Under the pieces are notes generated by a model. It was not told the origin of the DNA and did not search any database. It was given only the letters and a program-made list of their open reading frames with translations. Positions 31,534 through 41,786 of a DNA stretch of 64,000 nt are shown here, one piece after another. Every line of letters begins with the position of its first letter. Position 1 is the first letter of the stretch. The stretch is from Anthracocystis setariae (Eukaryota; Basidiomycota; Ustilaginomycetes; Ustilaginales; Ustilaginaceae): assembly GCA_928724745.1 (NCBI GenBank), contig CAKMXJ010000001.1:558001-622000 (forward strand), given 5' to 3'. The position numbers and the translations under genes were made by a program.

Positions 31534-33628
31534 TCAAACTTGGATGACAATTCGCCCCTTGGGCTTGTCGTCGTGCACTAAGAGCTTGTCTGCTGTCTCA
31601 GCCTCTGCGCTCTGGTCAACATCTGATGCTGCCCCGACATCTTGCTCAGCTTTTCGCCAAGATCGGGGTCGAATTGGAGTCCTCTCCTTTTCCCATCGAT
31701 CTCGTCCCCACGCCCACATGGCATCCAGCACCAGCATGCCTCCGCCCAACGCCCAAACTAGGGTAATGGCATAGAAGAAGTTGGCGTTGGCTGAGCCGGC
31801 ATTCAGCCAAAGATGATGGAACGCCGGCGATAGGCACGTGCAGTAGGCGTAGGTCAGCGTTGATACCAGTGGGTACCGCAAGTCTATCACCAACATCCAA
31901 GCCAACAGAGAATGCCAAAAGGCGCGTCAGCACTCGCATCCTCCCACTCCAAACGGATAGCGGCGATTGCAACTCACATTCAAAGATCTGGCTGTGCAAG
32001 CTAAGCAAGCTCAGAAAAAGCGCGTGGTCTCCCACCGTCGGATAGCTCTTGAAGACGGCAATTACACCGGTCATAAGTGTGATACCGAACAATGGGTCCT
32101 GCCTATCCTCAGACAGTATCGAGCAACATGGAACGCCATCAGCATCCTCAAATATCAACCTCGTGAAGTGCACTGGGACTCGGCGCTACATACCTAAACT
32201 TGATCGTGAACGGCAAGACGTAACTAGCCAGGTGCACGTTGAAAGTGAGCAGGAAGAAATCTCGGAAGTGATCAAAGATCTCCATGAAAAAGTACCACCA
32301 AAGCCCGAGATTCGGCGTAAGGTCAGCAGCCAAGATGCTGTTACGTGTAGATCCAGAATCAGAGCCATCCATGTAAGCCAGTGTTCTTCAGCAATGCTCT
32401 TGATGGCATGTTGTTACTTACACTGAGCCGTAAACGTATTCGGACCATGCCCAACCCTGATCGAGTGGCACTTCAAGCACTTTGGGGATGTTGAGCAGAA
32501 CAGCGCTTGTCGCTGTGTTTCCAGGACTGAGCGCAACGGCCCTCGAGAGCCAAAGACCACCTGCAAGTGCTGCCGGCATGAGCAATAGACACTCGAATAC
32601 CGCTCGGCGCTGTAACGCAGGACGTGGAGAAGAGAGAGGCCTCTTGTCAGTCGGATGCCAGAAAGAAGGCATGCAACATCTTGAGGAATATATACACCCA
32701 CTTACCTTTGCAGATCGGACGCGGTCCACAAGAAAGCCAAGCTGTCGAGCAGACTTGACGCCCGCTTTGTCATTTAGCCTTCCGACGCGAGCGATTTCAC
32801 GCTCGTAGACAAGCTCGCCAGCCCTACGGCGACATAGTTGCACTAGCATTGGCAGCAACAGCACAGTATAGAGCGACAGAAGGGACGACACGGCCCAATG
32901 AATGGCCAGAAATAGCGCTGAGCCTGTGATTGTAGAAGGGGCAAGTCAAAGGATCTTTTTGTCAGCTCCTGATCTGATGAAAGTGCAGAAAGGCTCGCGA
33001 AGTGCGAGGGCCACCTACCTGACATGGCCGAGTGTATAGTGGCGAGCAGAGCGACGACTTCGAGTGAGACGGAGCTCCTAGCGATGCAAGTCGTCACAGT
33101 GTACGGGTTGAAAAGGAAGATGGCAGCTACCTTGAGCGCTCTACTCTGATCCCACGTCCAAACATGTGTCTGCTTGGCCCAAGCTGCTACCTCGCGGGTG
33201 AGGCAGATGTGGTACAGTAGCCAGCCTGCAAGTACATCCGCGCCAGTCCAAGCGAGCACGGCGGGTAGGTGATCGCTGACCAAATAGATGCGCTTGAGTG
33301 CATAGTCGAGAAGCAGTAGCAGAAGGGGTGAATGATGAATGGTCCCGGCAGAATACGGGTCAGGAACTGGGTAGGCAGATGTGGACGAGGTGGGTGCAGG
33401 CGGATGTTGGAAGAGGTAGTGAGACTCCATAAGCGCCTTGAAGCTGCTGAAGGGGGTGGCGAGCTCCGGCCTGTCTTGGAGAAGATGAAAGGCATCGGTG
33501 TATAGGAAGAGTCCGATGCGAAGCGACGCCGCGCCCAGCAGAGTGAGGAAGAGCAGCAATCTGGACGGCTGCAGAGGTCTTGCGGTGGTAACCTGAGCTG
33601 CACCCGACAGCTGGACCGAAGCTGACAT
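31534..33628 (-). CDS. GAB1: GPI transamidase subunit PIG-U/Gab1 (544 aa, six exons)
   Basis: Exons: 33628..33019, 32923..32706, 32609..32422, 32337..32194, 32102..31978, 31883..31534. All five introns are GT-AG, 84-96 bp, and joins keep the frame. The spliced protein is multi-spanning, beginning LLLFLTLLGAASLRIGLF. Family signatures sit near exon borders: DLTPNLGLWWYFFMEIFDHF in exon 4, AVFKSYPTVGD in exon 5, LWLNAGSANANFFYAITL in exon 6. PIG-U/Gab1 (Cdc91) is a subunit of the ER GPI transamidase that attaches GPI anchors to proteins. Yeast Gab1 is 394 aa and human PIG-U 435; the excess here lies in loops and a hydrophilic tail. It is convergent with ARL2, 98 bp apart. Confidence 0.93.
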
Positions 33629-34243
33629 CTTACCTGCGTGCCTGCCTGCCTGCCTGCCTGCCTACCTTCCGGCGCTCCTCGTCTCGAACGGGAAAAAAGA
33701 TGGAGGAATGGAAACGGGCACAAGAGTGTTGGTCTCGTCGAAACGGGCAGCGCGGTGTTGGACTGGAAAGCGCAGCATAAACAGACGGCCGAATCGCTGT
33801 CCGTGATCCGCGTTCCGCTGCCAGAAGAAAGCTCCCAGCCACAACACCTTATCGTCGATCACGACTTTCGATCTGCATATCATCTCCCGATTCGATTCAG
33901 GAAGAAAAAGAAAAAGAAAAAAAAAGAAGAAGAAAAAAATGTCGAAGAAGGGTGCAATCGAAAGAGGAAAGAAAAAAAAAATGGCCCGGTTCGACCCTGC
34001 AGGGTGAGGAAAAAAAAAGAAAAATTTGGATGAAACTTCTTAGCTACTCAGCATCTCGGCAGTTGAGAAGAAGAGCAAAATCAAGTAGAGAGTACAGTAG
34101 CGTATAGTGAGTGCCGTCCCTGCTTCCGATCTATCCCTTAGAACACCATATCCAGTGCATCATTTGTGCAAGATCCATCTCTCTTGCAACAAGCCGGATA
34201 TAATCTCGTACGTCCAGGTCTCCCTTGCCCTGAGAATAGTGCG
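33629..34243. other. Divergent promoter between GAB1 and MSS116
   Basis: 615 bp with (TGCC)5 at about 33641-33661 just upstream of GAB1. An A/G-rich low-complexity tract follows (33901-34025, GAAAAA and AAAAAAA runs). No gene seen. Confidence 0.55.
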
Positions 34244-36646
34244 ATGATGTACACAAAACTCGCCAGTCCTCTGGCGCTCCTGCGACACACGGTTGCGGTT
34301 CGTCAAGTTTCGACACTTACAGCCGGTTCTGCCATCCGAACTAGGGCCTCTCTTTCGGCTACCGCACCTGCTCTGCGTCAAGCACTCGCAGCAGCCCAGA
34401 ATGGCCATCTCGCTCGTTCAGAGTTGAGCTCCAGTCTGGCATATGCCACCCGTCGCTTGGCCCATTCTTCCAAGACCGATACGCCGGCAGCCACAGCTGC
34501 TGACCTTGACCCATCCGGCCAGGAGCAACTTGAGCAGGCTCATCTCAGCCAAAGTGAGAGCCAAGCTTCTGAGGGCCAAGCTCCCGCCCCTCAACGTGTG
34601 AAAGATGACACCTTCGCTTCCTTGCAGGACGCCATTAACCCGGCTCTTTTTAAAGCCCTTACGGTCAGGCCTTTCGGTTACAAAACGATGTCAGCCGTGC
34701 AGCAGAGCGTTCTTCATCTTCTGCCTGAGCTTGCTAGCGGTGTCGGAGAGTCGGCTGCTCCCATGCCCGACGGACAGGGTCGAGACTTGCTCGTCAAGGC
34801 CAAGACCGGTACCGGAAAGACGATTGCGTTCCTTGTTCCCGCCCTCGAAGCTCGCTTGCGATCCATCGCCGATGTCAAACGCGGCCGCTGTTCCAAGCCG
34901 TGGCTGGACATGGTTCAACGTCATCGACCCGAACTCGATGTCGCGGCTCTCTCCAGAAAGGAGCTCGAGGACCTGTCGCTCCAATTCGTCAACAACACCG
35001 TCGGTGTCCTCGTTCTCTCGCCAACACGAGAGCTCGCCACGCAGATCGCTGACGAAGCCAAGAAGCTTCTGCAGCATCGACCGGATCTTAAGGTTCAGTT
35101 GCTTGTCGGAGGTGCCAGTCGTGTCTTTCAGATCAACAACTGGAGGCGATCAAGACCTGACGTCGTCGTCGCCACCCCAGGCCGTATCCTTGATCTGCTA
35201 AACGACGTCGGTATGATCCGAGAGGCGATGAGCGCCTGCCGTACCCTCATCTTAGATGAGGCCGACACTTTGCTTGAGATGGGCTTCCGCGACGAACTTC
35301 AGGCCATCATTGGACACCTTCCCGCCAAAGTTGACCGTCAGAACATGCTCTTCAGTGCCACTGTCAGCCCCCAAATTCGTCAAATTGCGCAAGCCAGCTT
35401 GGAGAAGAACCATCGATTCATCGACTGCGTCCCCGCTGGTGAGGACAACGTCCACCAGCACATTCCGCAATTCGCCACCGTTCTCGAATCGGCCGACGAT
35501 CAATTGCCTCACGTCTTGCGTCTCATTGCTCACGACCAGCTCACCAATGTGGGAAAGTCCAAGGTCATTGTTTTCGCACCCACTACCAAGATGACCGAGA
35601 TGCTTGCCGACGTGATCCGCGACACTCAGCGTTACTTGCCTGCCTCGACCGGCACCAACGTGCATGAGATTCACAGCAAGAAGGACCAGCGCGCTCGATT
35701 CAACACCAGCGACCGCTTCCGCAGAGACAAGAGCGGTGCCAGCATTCTTGTCACCTCTGACGTCAGTGCTCGTGGTGTTGACTACCCCGGTACCACTCGC
35801 GTCATCCAAATCGGCATGCCCAGCAGCAAGGATCAATACATTCACCGAATCGGCCGAACTGGTCGAGCCGGCGCTCAAGGACGATCCGATATCGTCCTAC
35901 AGAACTTTGAACGTGGATTCCTTCACTTCCAGCTGGATGACCTCCCCGTCACACAGCTCCACGTTGACGATCTCGCGCAGGAAGTCGAAGCACTTGCCAA
36001 GCGCTTCGATGAGGCGCCGGAGGAATTTGCAGTTCCCATCGAGCTCGTCAGACAAGCTAAGGCCGCCAACAAGAAAGGAGGCCCTGACAGGAAAAATAAC
36101 CCCAGCAGGTACGACACCGTCAAGCCTCCCGCTGCCATTAAAGGGCCTCTCTCGGAAAAGTATTCGATCGAGAATATCGGTCCTGTTGTCAAGGAGGCGG
36201 TTCTGGCCGCTTCCGATGAGGAAGATGGCGTGCGTGAGACGTTCAACTCGCTGCTCGGTTTCTATCTTGGCAAGTGCGAAGAGCTGCGTTCTGGCAAGAT
36301 GGAGGTGATAGAAGGTCTGAAGCAGTGGGCGGTAACGGCAGGGTGCATGGACCAGGCTCCGCACATGAGCGAAAATTTCTTGCAAAAGCTCGGCGTTTCG
36401 ACCAGAGAACTGCGTGGTGGTGGTCGTGGAGGCTACAGGTCCGGTGACCGTGGCAGCGGCGGTAGATCATTCTCTGGACGTGGCCGTTCCAGCAGGGATG
36501 GCGGCCGCGACGGTGGTCGTGACTTCCGTGCCTCGGGTGACAGTCGAGGCAGTTCGCGTTCCGGTGGTGGACGCGGCAGTTACGGAAGTGGACGAGACCC
36601 TCGTGAGAGCCGATTCGGCCGCGAGAGCAGCATGAGCAAGTGGTGA
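34244..36646 (+). CDS. MSS116: Mitochondrial DEAD-box RNA helicase Mss116-like (800 aa)
   Basis: Single exon. An Arg/Ser/Ala-rich presequence lacking acidic residues (about 1-60) predicts mitochondrial import. Helicase motifs in order: Q-motif region, Walker A in AKTGTGKT (about 187-194), SPTRELATQ, ATPGR, DEAD (about 338-341), SAT, ARGVDYPGT and HRIGRTGRAG. The C-terminal extension ends in an RGG/GYRSGDRG-type Arg-Gly-Ser-rich tail that binds RNA. Yeast Mss116 (664 aa) promotes splicing of mitochondrial group I/II introns and translation. Two tandem ATGs (34244, 34247) could start it. Other mitochondrial DEAD-box types cannot be fully excluded. Confidence 0.9.
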   Translation: MMYTKLASPLALLRHTVAVRQVSTLTAGSAIRTRASLSATAPALRQALAAAQNGHLARSELSSSLAYATRRLAHSSKTDTPAATAADLDPSGQEQLEQAHLSQSESQASEGQAPAPQRVKDDTFASLQDAINPALFKALTVRPFGYKTMSAVQQSVLHLLPELASGVGESAAPMPDGQGRDLLVKAKTGTGKTIAFLVPALEARLRSIADVKRGRCSKPWLDMVQRHRPELDVAALSRKELEDLSLQFVNNTVGVLVLSPTRELATQIADEAKKLLQHRPDLKVQLLVGGASRVFQINNWRRSRPDVVVATPGRILDLLNDVGMIREAMSACRTLILDEADTLLEMGFRDELQAIIGHLPAKVDRQNMLFSATVSPQIRQIAQASLEKNHRFIDCVPAGEDNVHQHIPQFATVLESADDQLPHVLRLIAHDQLTNVGKSKVIVFAPTTKMTEMLADVIRDTQRYLPASTGTNVHEIHSKKDQRARFNTSDRFRRDKSGASILVTSDVSARGVDYPGTTRVIQIGMPSSKDQYIHRIGRTGRAGAQGRSDIVLQNFERGFLHFQLDDLPVTQLHVDDLAQEVEALAKRFDEAPEEFAVPIELVRQAKAANKKGGPDRKNNPSRYDTVKPPAAIKGPLSEKYSIENIGPVVKEAVLAASDEEDGVRETFNSLLGFYLGKCEELRSGKMEVIEGLKQWAVTAGCMDQAPHMSENFLQKLGVSTRELRGGGRGGYRSGDRGSGGRSFSGRGRSSRDGGRDGGRDFRASGDSRGSSRSGGGRGSYGSGRDPRESRFGRESSMSKW

Positions 36647-37005
36647 TCGTGTACTTGTGTTGCCATCACAAACAGTGATTGCGAAACGTGATGGCTCGTC
36701 ACGGAGTAGAGGTCCCCGACTACTCTCTTTCCCTTCCTCTGATGTTTGAAATCGCACTTTAAGCCAAACTTTGCACCGACCATGTAACAGTAGAGACCGC
36801 AGCCCCACTCCCATTCAAACCCCCTTCCCCCAAAAAAAAGACAGCATGCCTGGACTTCTGCGAGGATTTTGATCGTTTGTCCCATGCTTTCGCCCCTCTC
36901 GGCAAGGTCTGGATGTTTGGTTGCCATTGAAAATTAGCACAAGAAATTATCGAAAATACGCCAAAAAATATGTTAGCAAATCCGGCCATTCCCCGGTATT
37001 GTTGT
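36647..37005. other. Spacer between MSS116 and tRNA-His copy 2
   Basis: 3' region of MSS116, with AAAAAAAA at about 36833-36840 and AT-rich sequence just before the tRNA. No gene seen. Confidence 0.5.
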
Positions 37006-37104
37006 GCGGTCTTAGTATAGTGGTCTAGTACAGCTCGTTGTGGTTGCACCTCGCAAGAGGATTCCTGGTCCGAGCAGACGGATGTTCGATTCCTCCAGAC
37101 CGCA
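37006..37104 (+). tRNA. tRNA-His(GTG) with a 26-nt intron (copy 2)
   Basis: The exons are identical to the copy at 13119-13218: acceptor GCGGTCT/AGACCGC, anticodon GTG, T-loop TTCGATT, discriminator A. The intron lies after position 37 and differs from copy 1 in its 3' half. It keeps the CCTC-N4-GAGG hairpin (loop GCAA here, ATCA in copy 1). An internal A box (TAGTATAGTGG) and B box (GTTCGATTCC) are visible. Mature length is 73 nt. A T8 terminator follows. Confidence 0.94.
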
Positions 37105-37111
37105 TGCTTGC

Positions 37112-37119
37112 TTTTTTTT
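37112..37119 (+). terminator. Pol III terminator of tRNA-His copy 2
   Basis: T8 run, eight bases after the tRNA end. Confidence 0.85.
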
Positions 37120-37732
37120 CGTCTTTGTTTAGCGGCGTTCTCGGGGAAGTCCAGCTTACGTCATCATAGGCATGGGTCGTTACCATCTATGTCGATCCTT
37201 GAGTTTAGGGATCTGTAACACAAATCGTCGAGCGTCTGTGTGCCAAGACAGGACGGATATCTCGTAGCAGGACCATCGGCTGGTCTGTGTGCGTTTTCGA
37301 CAGCAATTCTTTTTCGAGGCCGAATAAAATGGCCAAGAAATGTGTTTCTCTTTTTTTTGGCATTTTTTTTTTTTCGTATTGGAATCGATGGGAAAGAGAG
37401 GCTGCAGACGCGCTGGTTGTTGGTAGGAGGTGGAGGACATCGCGTCTAGATCACGTCGGATGTCGGAGAACAACACGCACCTCTTCTCTCTACGAAGCCC
37501 GATCGAGTCGATGGCGAGAGTCTTCGGTACAATAGGACTCCTTTGGTGGATGCGATAGCGAGTAGGTAGTAGGTCACGGACATCGATACACAACCTGCTC
37601 CTCTCACTCCTTTTGACGGTTCAGCGGCAAGTCGTGACACGATCCCCAGTCGCATTGACTGGCTACATGAGCATAGGACCCTCTGTCATAGGAGTATCAC
37701 GACTCACGTAGCGAACTACGTCCGACTTCACA
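37120..37732. other. Spacer upstream of CDC23
   Basis: CDC23 promoter region with two T-rich tracts (about 37349-37375). No gene seen. Confidence 0.5.
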
Positions 37733-39886
37733 ATGTCCGAGACGTCGATCTTCGACATCGACTACCCATTCCCGGATCTCGATCCTGCTCGAGCGCGGGA
37801 GGCGCTACGTTTTGCAGCCACAGAGCTGTCCGATCGAGGGCTAGCATCTTCTTCACGCTGGACGCTCGAACTGCTTCAATCCGTGCCGTTCATAGGATTA
37901 GACGAGGGCCACGCATTCTTCCGCGCACAAACCCGTAACGACGATCCGGTGGTTGCCACCTCAACGCCTGCAGCCAAGCGACGCGCAAATGCGCGATCGC
38001 ACATCCCAGAGCACTCCACACCAGCACTCGGTATGCATCTGCGAATGTCTGCCGAACCTAGCATGGACGAGGGCAACACCAGCGAACTCTCTGGCAGGTT
38101 CAGACCCGGCTCTTTTGCTTCATCGCCCCTGGTCAATACTCGCCTGGGCCACATCTCATCGCCTGCGGGCATGGCTGACAGCTCTCTCATCACGGTCGAC
38201 AGCGAAGACGGCGATGCGCCTGGATCGGCTCATGTTCACTGGCAATCAAACACCAACTCGGTCGATTGCTCTCCTGGGCCGTCCCATCTTCGCCTTGGCA
38301 ACACGCTCACTGGCACATCAGCTTTAGAAGACGAGTCCTACATGCTGGCGAAAAGCCACTTCGACCAACATCAACTCGAGCGATGCATCTGGGTGCTAGA
38401 GAACAGCAAGCATACGTCGGACAAGGCTCAATTTCTCAAGCTCTACGCTCGGTTTTTGATGTCCGAGCGAAAATTGGACGAGCATGGCATGATTGTTCCT
38501 AAGCCCAATGGCACACTTCCGGCAACATCCCCAAGCTTGATACCCATCCTCAAGGAATTGATCGACACTTCTGACCCTTTCTTGTTCTTCCTCAAGGGTG
38601 CCATCCTGCGCAAACTCAATCGCCCAATCGAAGCTATGGACTGCTTGGTACGATCGCTACAGAGCTTTGCATACAATTGGGCAGCCTGGCAGGAGCTTGC
38701 AATGACGCTGGAGCCTGGAGAAGCAGATCAGATGGCCGACTTGCTGCCCGAGTCTTTCATGGTAAGCTTCTTCCGTGAGTTCCTCGACCGTCACTCGGCG
38801 CAAGAAGGCGACTTGACAATAGCGCGCATCGACCGCCTATTGGAGTCGTTTCCGCGCTCGGCGTACCTGCTCACCAGTCGAGCTCAGACCAACGTGCATC
38901 GGCTCGACTACATCGAAGCAGAGCAGGATTTCCAGGAGGCTTGGTCCATCGATCCCTACAGGATCGATGGGTTGTCAGACTACTCGAATGCGCTCTACCT
39001 GCTCAACCGCACTGCCGAGCTGGCGCACCTGGCGCACAAGTTCAGCTCTTTCGCCAAAGATCGACCCGAAGTCTGCTGCCTAGTGGGCAACTACTATAAC
39101 CAGCGCAGCGACCATCATCGTGCGATCGAGGCATTCCGGCATGCTCTCCGTCTCGATTCAGGCTGCGTACCGGCATGGATTCTGCTTGGACACGAGTACA
39201 TCGAGCTCAAGAACAGTCACGCTGCCGCGGAGATGTACCGCCGAGCGCTCAAGATCAATCCACGCGAATATCGTGCGCTGTACGGGCTGGGACAGGTGTA
39301 CGAACTCAATGGCGCCTACACTTACGCTGTCAACTACTTTCAAAAGTGTGCAGCAATTCGACCTTACGATGGACGGATGTGGTCAAGTATGGGCATTTGC
39401 TACGATCACCTCGCCAGATCTCAGGATGCGATTTCGTGCTTCAAACGCTACCTTGCCTGTCGACTCAATCAAGGCGACACCGTGATTGGGCTCACCAAGA
39501 TCATCGAGTTGTACGAGAAGGAGCAAGACCACGAAGCCGCTGCATCGTACCACCGCCGTCTCGTGCAGGTGGTGGATCGTGCACTGACCGGAACTGAATC
39601 CAACGTGGTGGCGAGGTATGCTCAATCGTACATAATTGCAGCTAAATGGGAGATGGGCGAGATCGGCGCTTCTCACCACCATGCCAAGTCAGCGCAGCAG
39701 CGTACGGAAGCGGAACGGGGCGTGGCAGGCGACGCAATGGAGCAGGACAGCGAGGAAGCGGCAGCGAACAAAGTTGGCAACCTAGCTTTGGCGAACGACT
39801 ATCTGCAAAAAGTGATTGCAGCTGGCACCGAGATGACCGATTACGCCGAGGATTTGCTCAAACGCCTCGCCTTCTTGCGCGACTGA
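37733..39886 (+). CDS. CDC23: Anaphase-promoting complex subunit Cdc23/Apc8 (717 aa)
   Basis: Single-exon TPR protein. A non-repeat N-terminal helical segment (about 1-65) precedes a disordered insert (70-190). Tandem tetratricopeptide repeats then run from about 200 to 640, including the highly conserved Apc8 block YFVVGNYYNxR-like CCLVGNYYNQRSDHHRAIEAFRH, ALKINPREYRALYGLGQVYE and KCAAIRPYDGRMW. Cdc23 is a scaffold TPR subunit of the APC/C, the ubiquitin ligase that drives anaphase and mitotic exit in the nucleus. Yeast Cdc23 is 626 aa; the extra length is the disordered insert and an acidic spacer near 660-685. The start is the ATG in CACAATGTC context. Confidence 0.94.
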   Translation: MSETSIFDIDYPFPDLDPARAREALRFAATELSDRGLASSSRWTLELLQSVPFIGLDEGHAFFRAQTRNDDPVVATSTPAAKRRANARSHIPEHSTPALGMHLRMSAEPSMDEGNTSELSGRFRPGSFASSPLVNTRLGHISSPAGMADSSLITVDSEDGDAPGSAHVHWQSNTNSVDCSPGPSHLRLGNTLTGTSALEDESYMLAKSHFDQHQLERCIWVLENSKHTSDKAQFLKLYARFLMSERKLDEHGMIVPKPNGTLPATSPSLIPILKELIDTSDPFLFFLKGAILRKLNRPIEAMDCLVRSLQSFAYNWAAWQELAMTLEPGEADQMADLLPESFMVSFFREFLDRHSAQEGDLTIARIDRLLESFPRSAYLLTSRAQTNVHRLDYIEAEQDFQEAWSIDPYRIDGLSDYSNALYLLNRTAELAHLAHKFSSFAKDRPEVCCLVGNYYNQRSDHHRAIEAFRHALRLDSGCVPAWILLGHEYIELKNSHAAAEMYRRALKINPREYRALYGLGQVYELNGAYTYAVNYFQKCAAIRPYDGRMWSSMGICYDHLARSQDAISCFKRYLACRLNQGDTVIGLTKIIELYEKEQDHEAAASYHRRLVQVVDRALTGTESNVVARYAQSYIIAAKWEMGEIGASHHHAKSAQQRTEAERGVAGDAMEQDSEEAAANKVGNLALANDYLQKVIAAGTEMTDYAEDLLKRLAFLRD

Positions 39887-40226
39887 CTGAAAGCATGGCT
39901 CAGGCTCATGTCAATCTCGCATCCCATCTATTGCCTTTCTCTTCCGCATGACTGTTTGCAGTCGAGCATAGCCAGAGCTTTCACCATGTGGAAAAGTGAA
40001 ATATTGCCTGAAATCGTTTCTGTTGGATACTGAAAGCACATCACGCCGTGACGCTGGCTCGCTCACGTCATGCCGCATTTTCCGAGGTGGAGGCTCTGTA
40101 AGGATGGATTTTTGCATTGCCGGGGTCTCCGCGCAAGACGATGTTTGAGCCGTTGCGACGATCCAATCCATCCATTCTAACACCACCAGCTATCGACGTC
40201 AAGCTCGATTCGTACTCGTGATCAAC
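39887..40226. other. Spacer between CDC23 and reductase gene
   Basis: 340 bp holding the CDC23 3' end and the reductase promoter. Nothing else recognised. Confidence 0.5.
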
Positions 40227-41405
40227 ATGTCTTCGCCAAGGAACTACATCGTTTGGGGCGCAAACGGCGTTTCAGGCATCGCCGCCCTGCGTGCCTTGGT
40301 CGAGCAACCCTCGCACGTGATCAATCGCATCCTAGCTGTGTCACGACGGCCGCCTCAGGTGGACCTCAAAGACAAAAGGATCAAGTTCGTCTCGATCGAT
40401 ATCCTGAATGCTTCTGTGGACGAGATTGCCCAGCAGCTCAAGGCGGTCGGAGGCGAAAACGTCGATGCCGCACTTCACTATACGTACATCGAGAAGAAGG
40501 ATCCTCAAGAGCTTCTCGACGTCAACCACGTCCTACTGAGCAAGGCGCTTGACGCTACCTACGCTGCAGCTGGAAGCCGGCTCAAACACTTCCACCTGCA
40601 AACCGGCTACAAGTGGTACTCTCTGCACCTGGCCAACAAGGACATCGCCTCGCCCGTCCCCTACAAAGAGGATGCGCCTCGCGGGCCCACCGAACCGCCC
40701 AACTTCTACTACGATCAAGTCGACACTCTAATCGCCCATGCAAACAAGCACGGCTATGCGTGGTCCGAGACGCGCCCAAACACGATCATCGGTGCTGCCA
40801 AGGGCAATTACATGAACCAAGCCGTTTCGACTAGTCTGTATCTCGCGCTCGAGAAAGCCAAGGGCAACACAGAGGTGCAATACCCTGGCAACAACCTGAA
40901 TTGGGACAAGATCTTTGTGTCTCAGAGCACGGCGATCAACAATGCTCGTTTCCAGGTCTTCCTCACCGATCCTGCGAACGCGACCAAGTGCGAGAATCAG
41001 TCTTTCAATATCGAGGACGGCGATAAGCGCACGCTCGGACAGCTCTGGCAGGATCTCGGTAAGGAGCTTGGACTCGAGATCCTGCCTCCCACCGAGTCTG
41101 GGAAAGTCGAATACAACGATAAGCCGCCCAAGCTGAGCTTGAGCTTGGATGAGTGGAGCAAGCGGCCAGAGAATGTGGAGGCTTGGAAGAAGTTGACCAG
41201 CGAAAAGGGCGGCGATCCCAAGGCGTTTGCCGATCACGCTACGTTTGCCTTTGCTGATTTCACTCTGGGTGCAACCTTCGATCAGCAGGGTAGTCTGGAC
41301 AAGGCAAGAGAAGCTGGCTGGGGAGTGGTGTGCGATACAGTCAAGCAGGGTTATCTTGAGACCTACCGATACTTGCAGGAGATCGGAACGCTTCCCAAGG
41401 ATTGA
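40227..41405 (+). CDS. PRISE-family (progesterone 5-beta-reductase/iridoid-synthase-like) SDR (392 aa)
   Basis: NAD(P)-dependent short-chain dehydrogenase of the atypical extended type. The Rossmann motif GANGVSG is at residues 11-17. The second-strand end AVSRRPP suggests NADPH use. Catalytic-region TGYKWYSLH corresponds to the TGxKHY motif of plant P5betaR/iridoid synthase, with the PRISE Lys and a Tyr in FYYDQ. WSETRPNTIIGAA is also conserved. PRISE enzymes reduce activated C=C bonds of enones. The physiological substrate here is unknown, and no biosynthetic cluster surrounds it. The ATG at 40227 is used; the in-frame GTG three codons upstream is not. Confidence 0.87.
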   Translation: MSSPRNYIVWGANGVSGIAALRALVEQPSHVINRILAVSRRPPQVDLKDKRIKFVSIDILNASVDEIAQQLKAVGGENVDAALHYTYIEKKDPQELLDVNHVLLSKALDATYAAAGSRLKHFHLQTGYKWYSLHLANKDIASPVPYKEDAPRGPTEPPNFYYDQVDTLIAHANKHGYAWSETRPNTIIGAAKGNYMNQAVSTSLYLALEKAKGNTEVQYPGNNLNWDKIFVSQSTAINNARFQVFLTDPANATKCENQSFNIEDGDKRTLGQLWQDLGKELGLEILPPTESGKVEYNDKPPKLSLSLDEWSKRPENVEAWKKLTSEKGGDPKAFADHATFAFADFTLGATFDQQGSLDKAREAGWGVVCDTVKQGYLETYRYLQEIGTLPKD

Positions 41406-41786
41406 CTCGATCATGTCGTTTTACGTTCAGCCCGCAACTCTAGCAATCAATGTCTAGCGATGAACTGACCTGACCAACATGAAAAGAACGAGCTGGATCC
41501 ACTGGCATTGCAAATTTGAGCCTACATTGATGAGAAGCCCGTCAGAAGCGTCGAGCCGAACTTGGCAAGATCGGCGATCATGGTTCGTTGAGCAGCATGC
41601 CGCTGCCAATTAATTGTAAACTAAAATATATGTTTGATGTGCGCGTTTGGTCATTTCGGAATTAGTCTCCGACGATTGCCAACGTGCAGCGAACCAACCT
41701 GCCGAACAACACAGACCCTGCCGTCCGCCTCGTCTGCTTCTTCACAACGACCACACGCCTCCGCCCAGCTGTAGGCCGCGCTCACC
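41406..41786. other. Spacer upstream of RNase H-like gene
   Basis: 381 bp with an AT-rich block (about 41610-41640). No gene seen. Confidence 0.5.
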
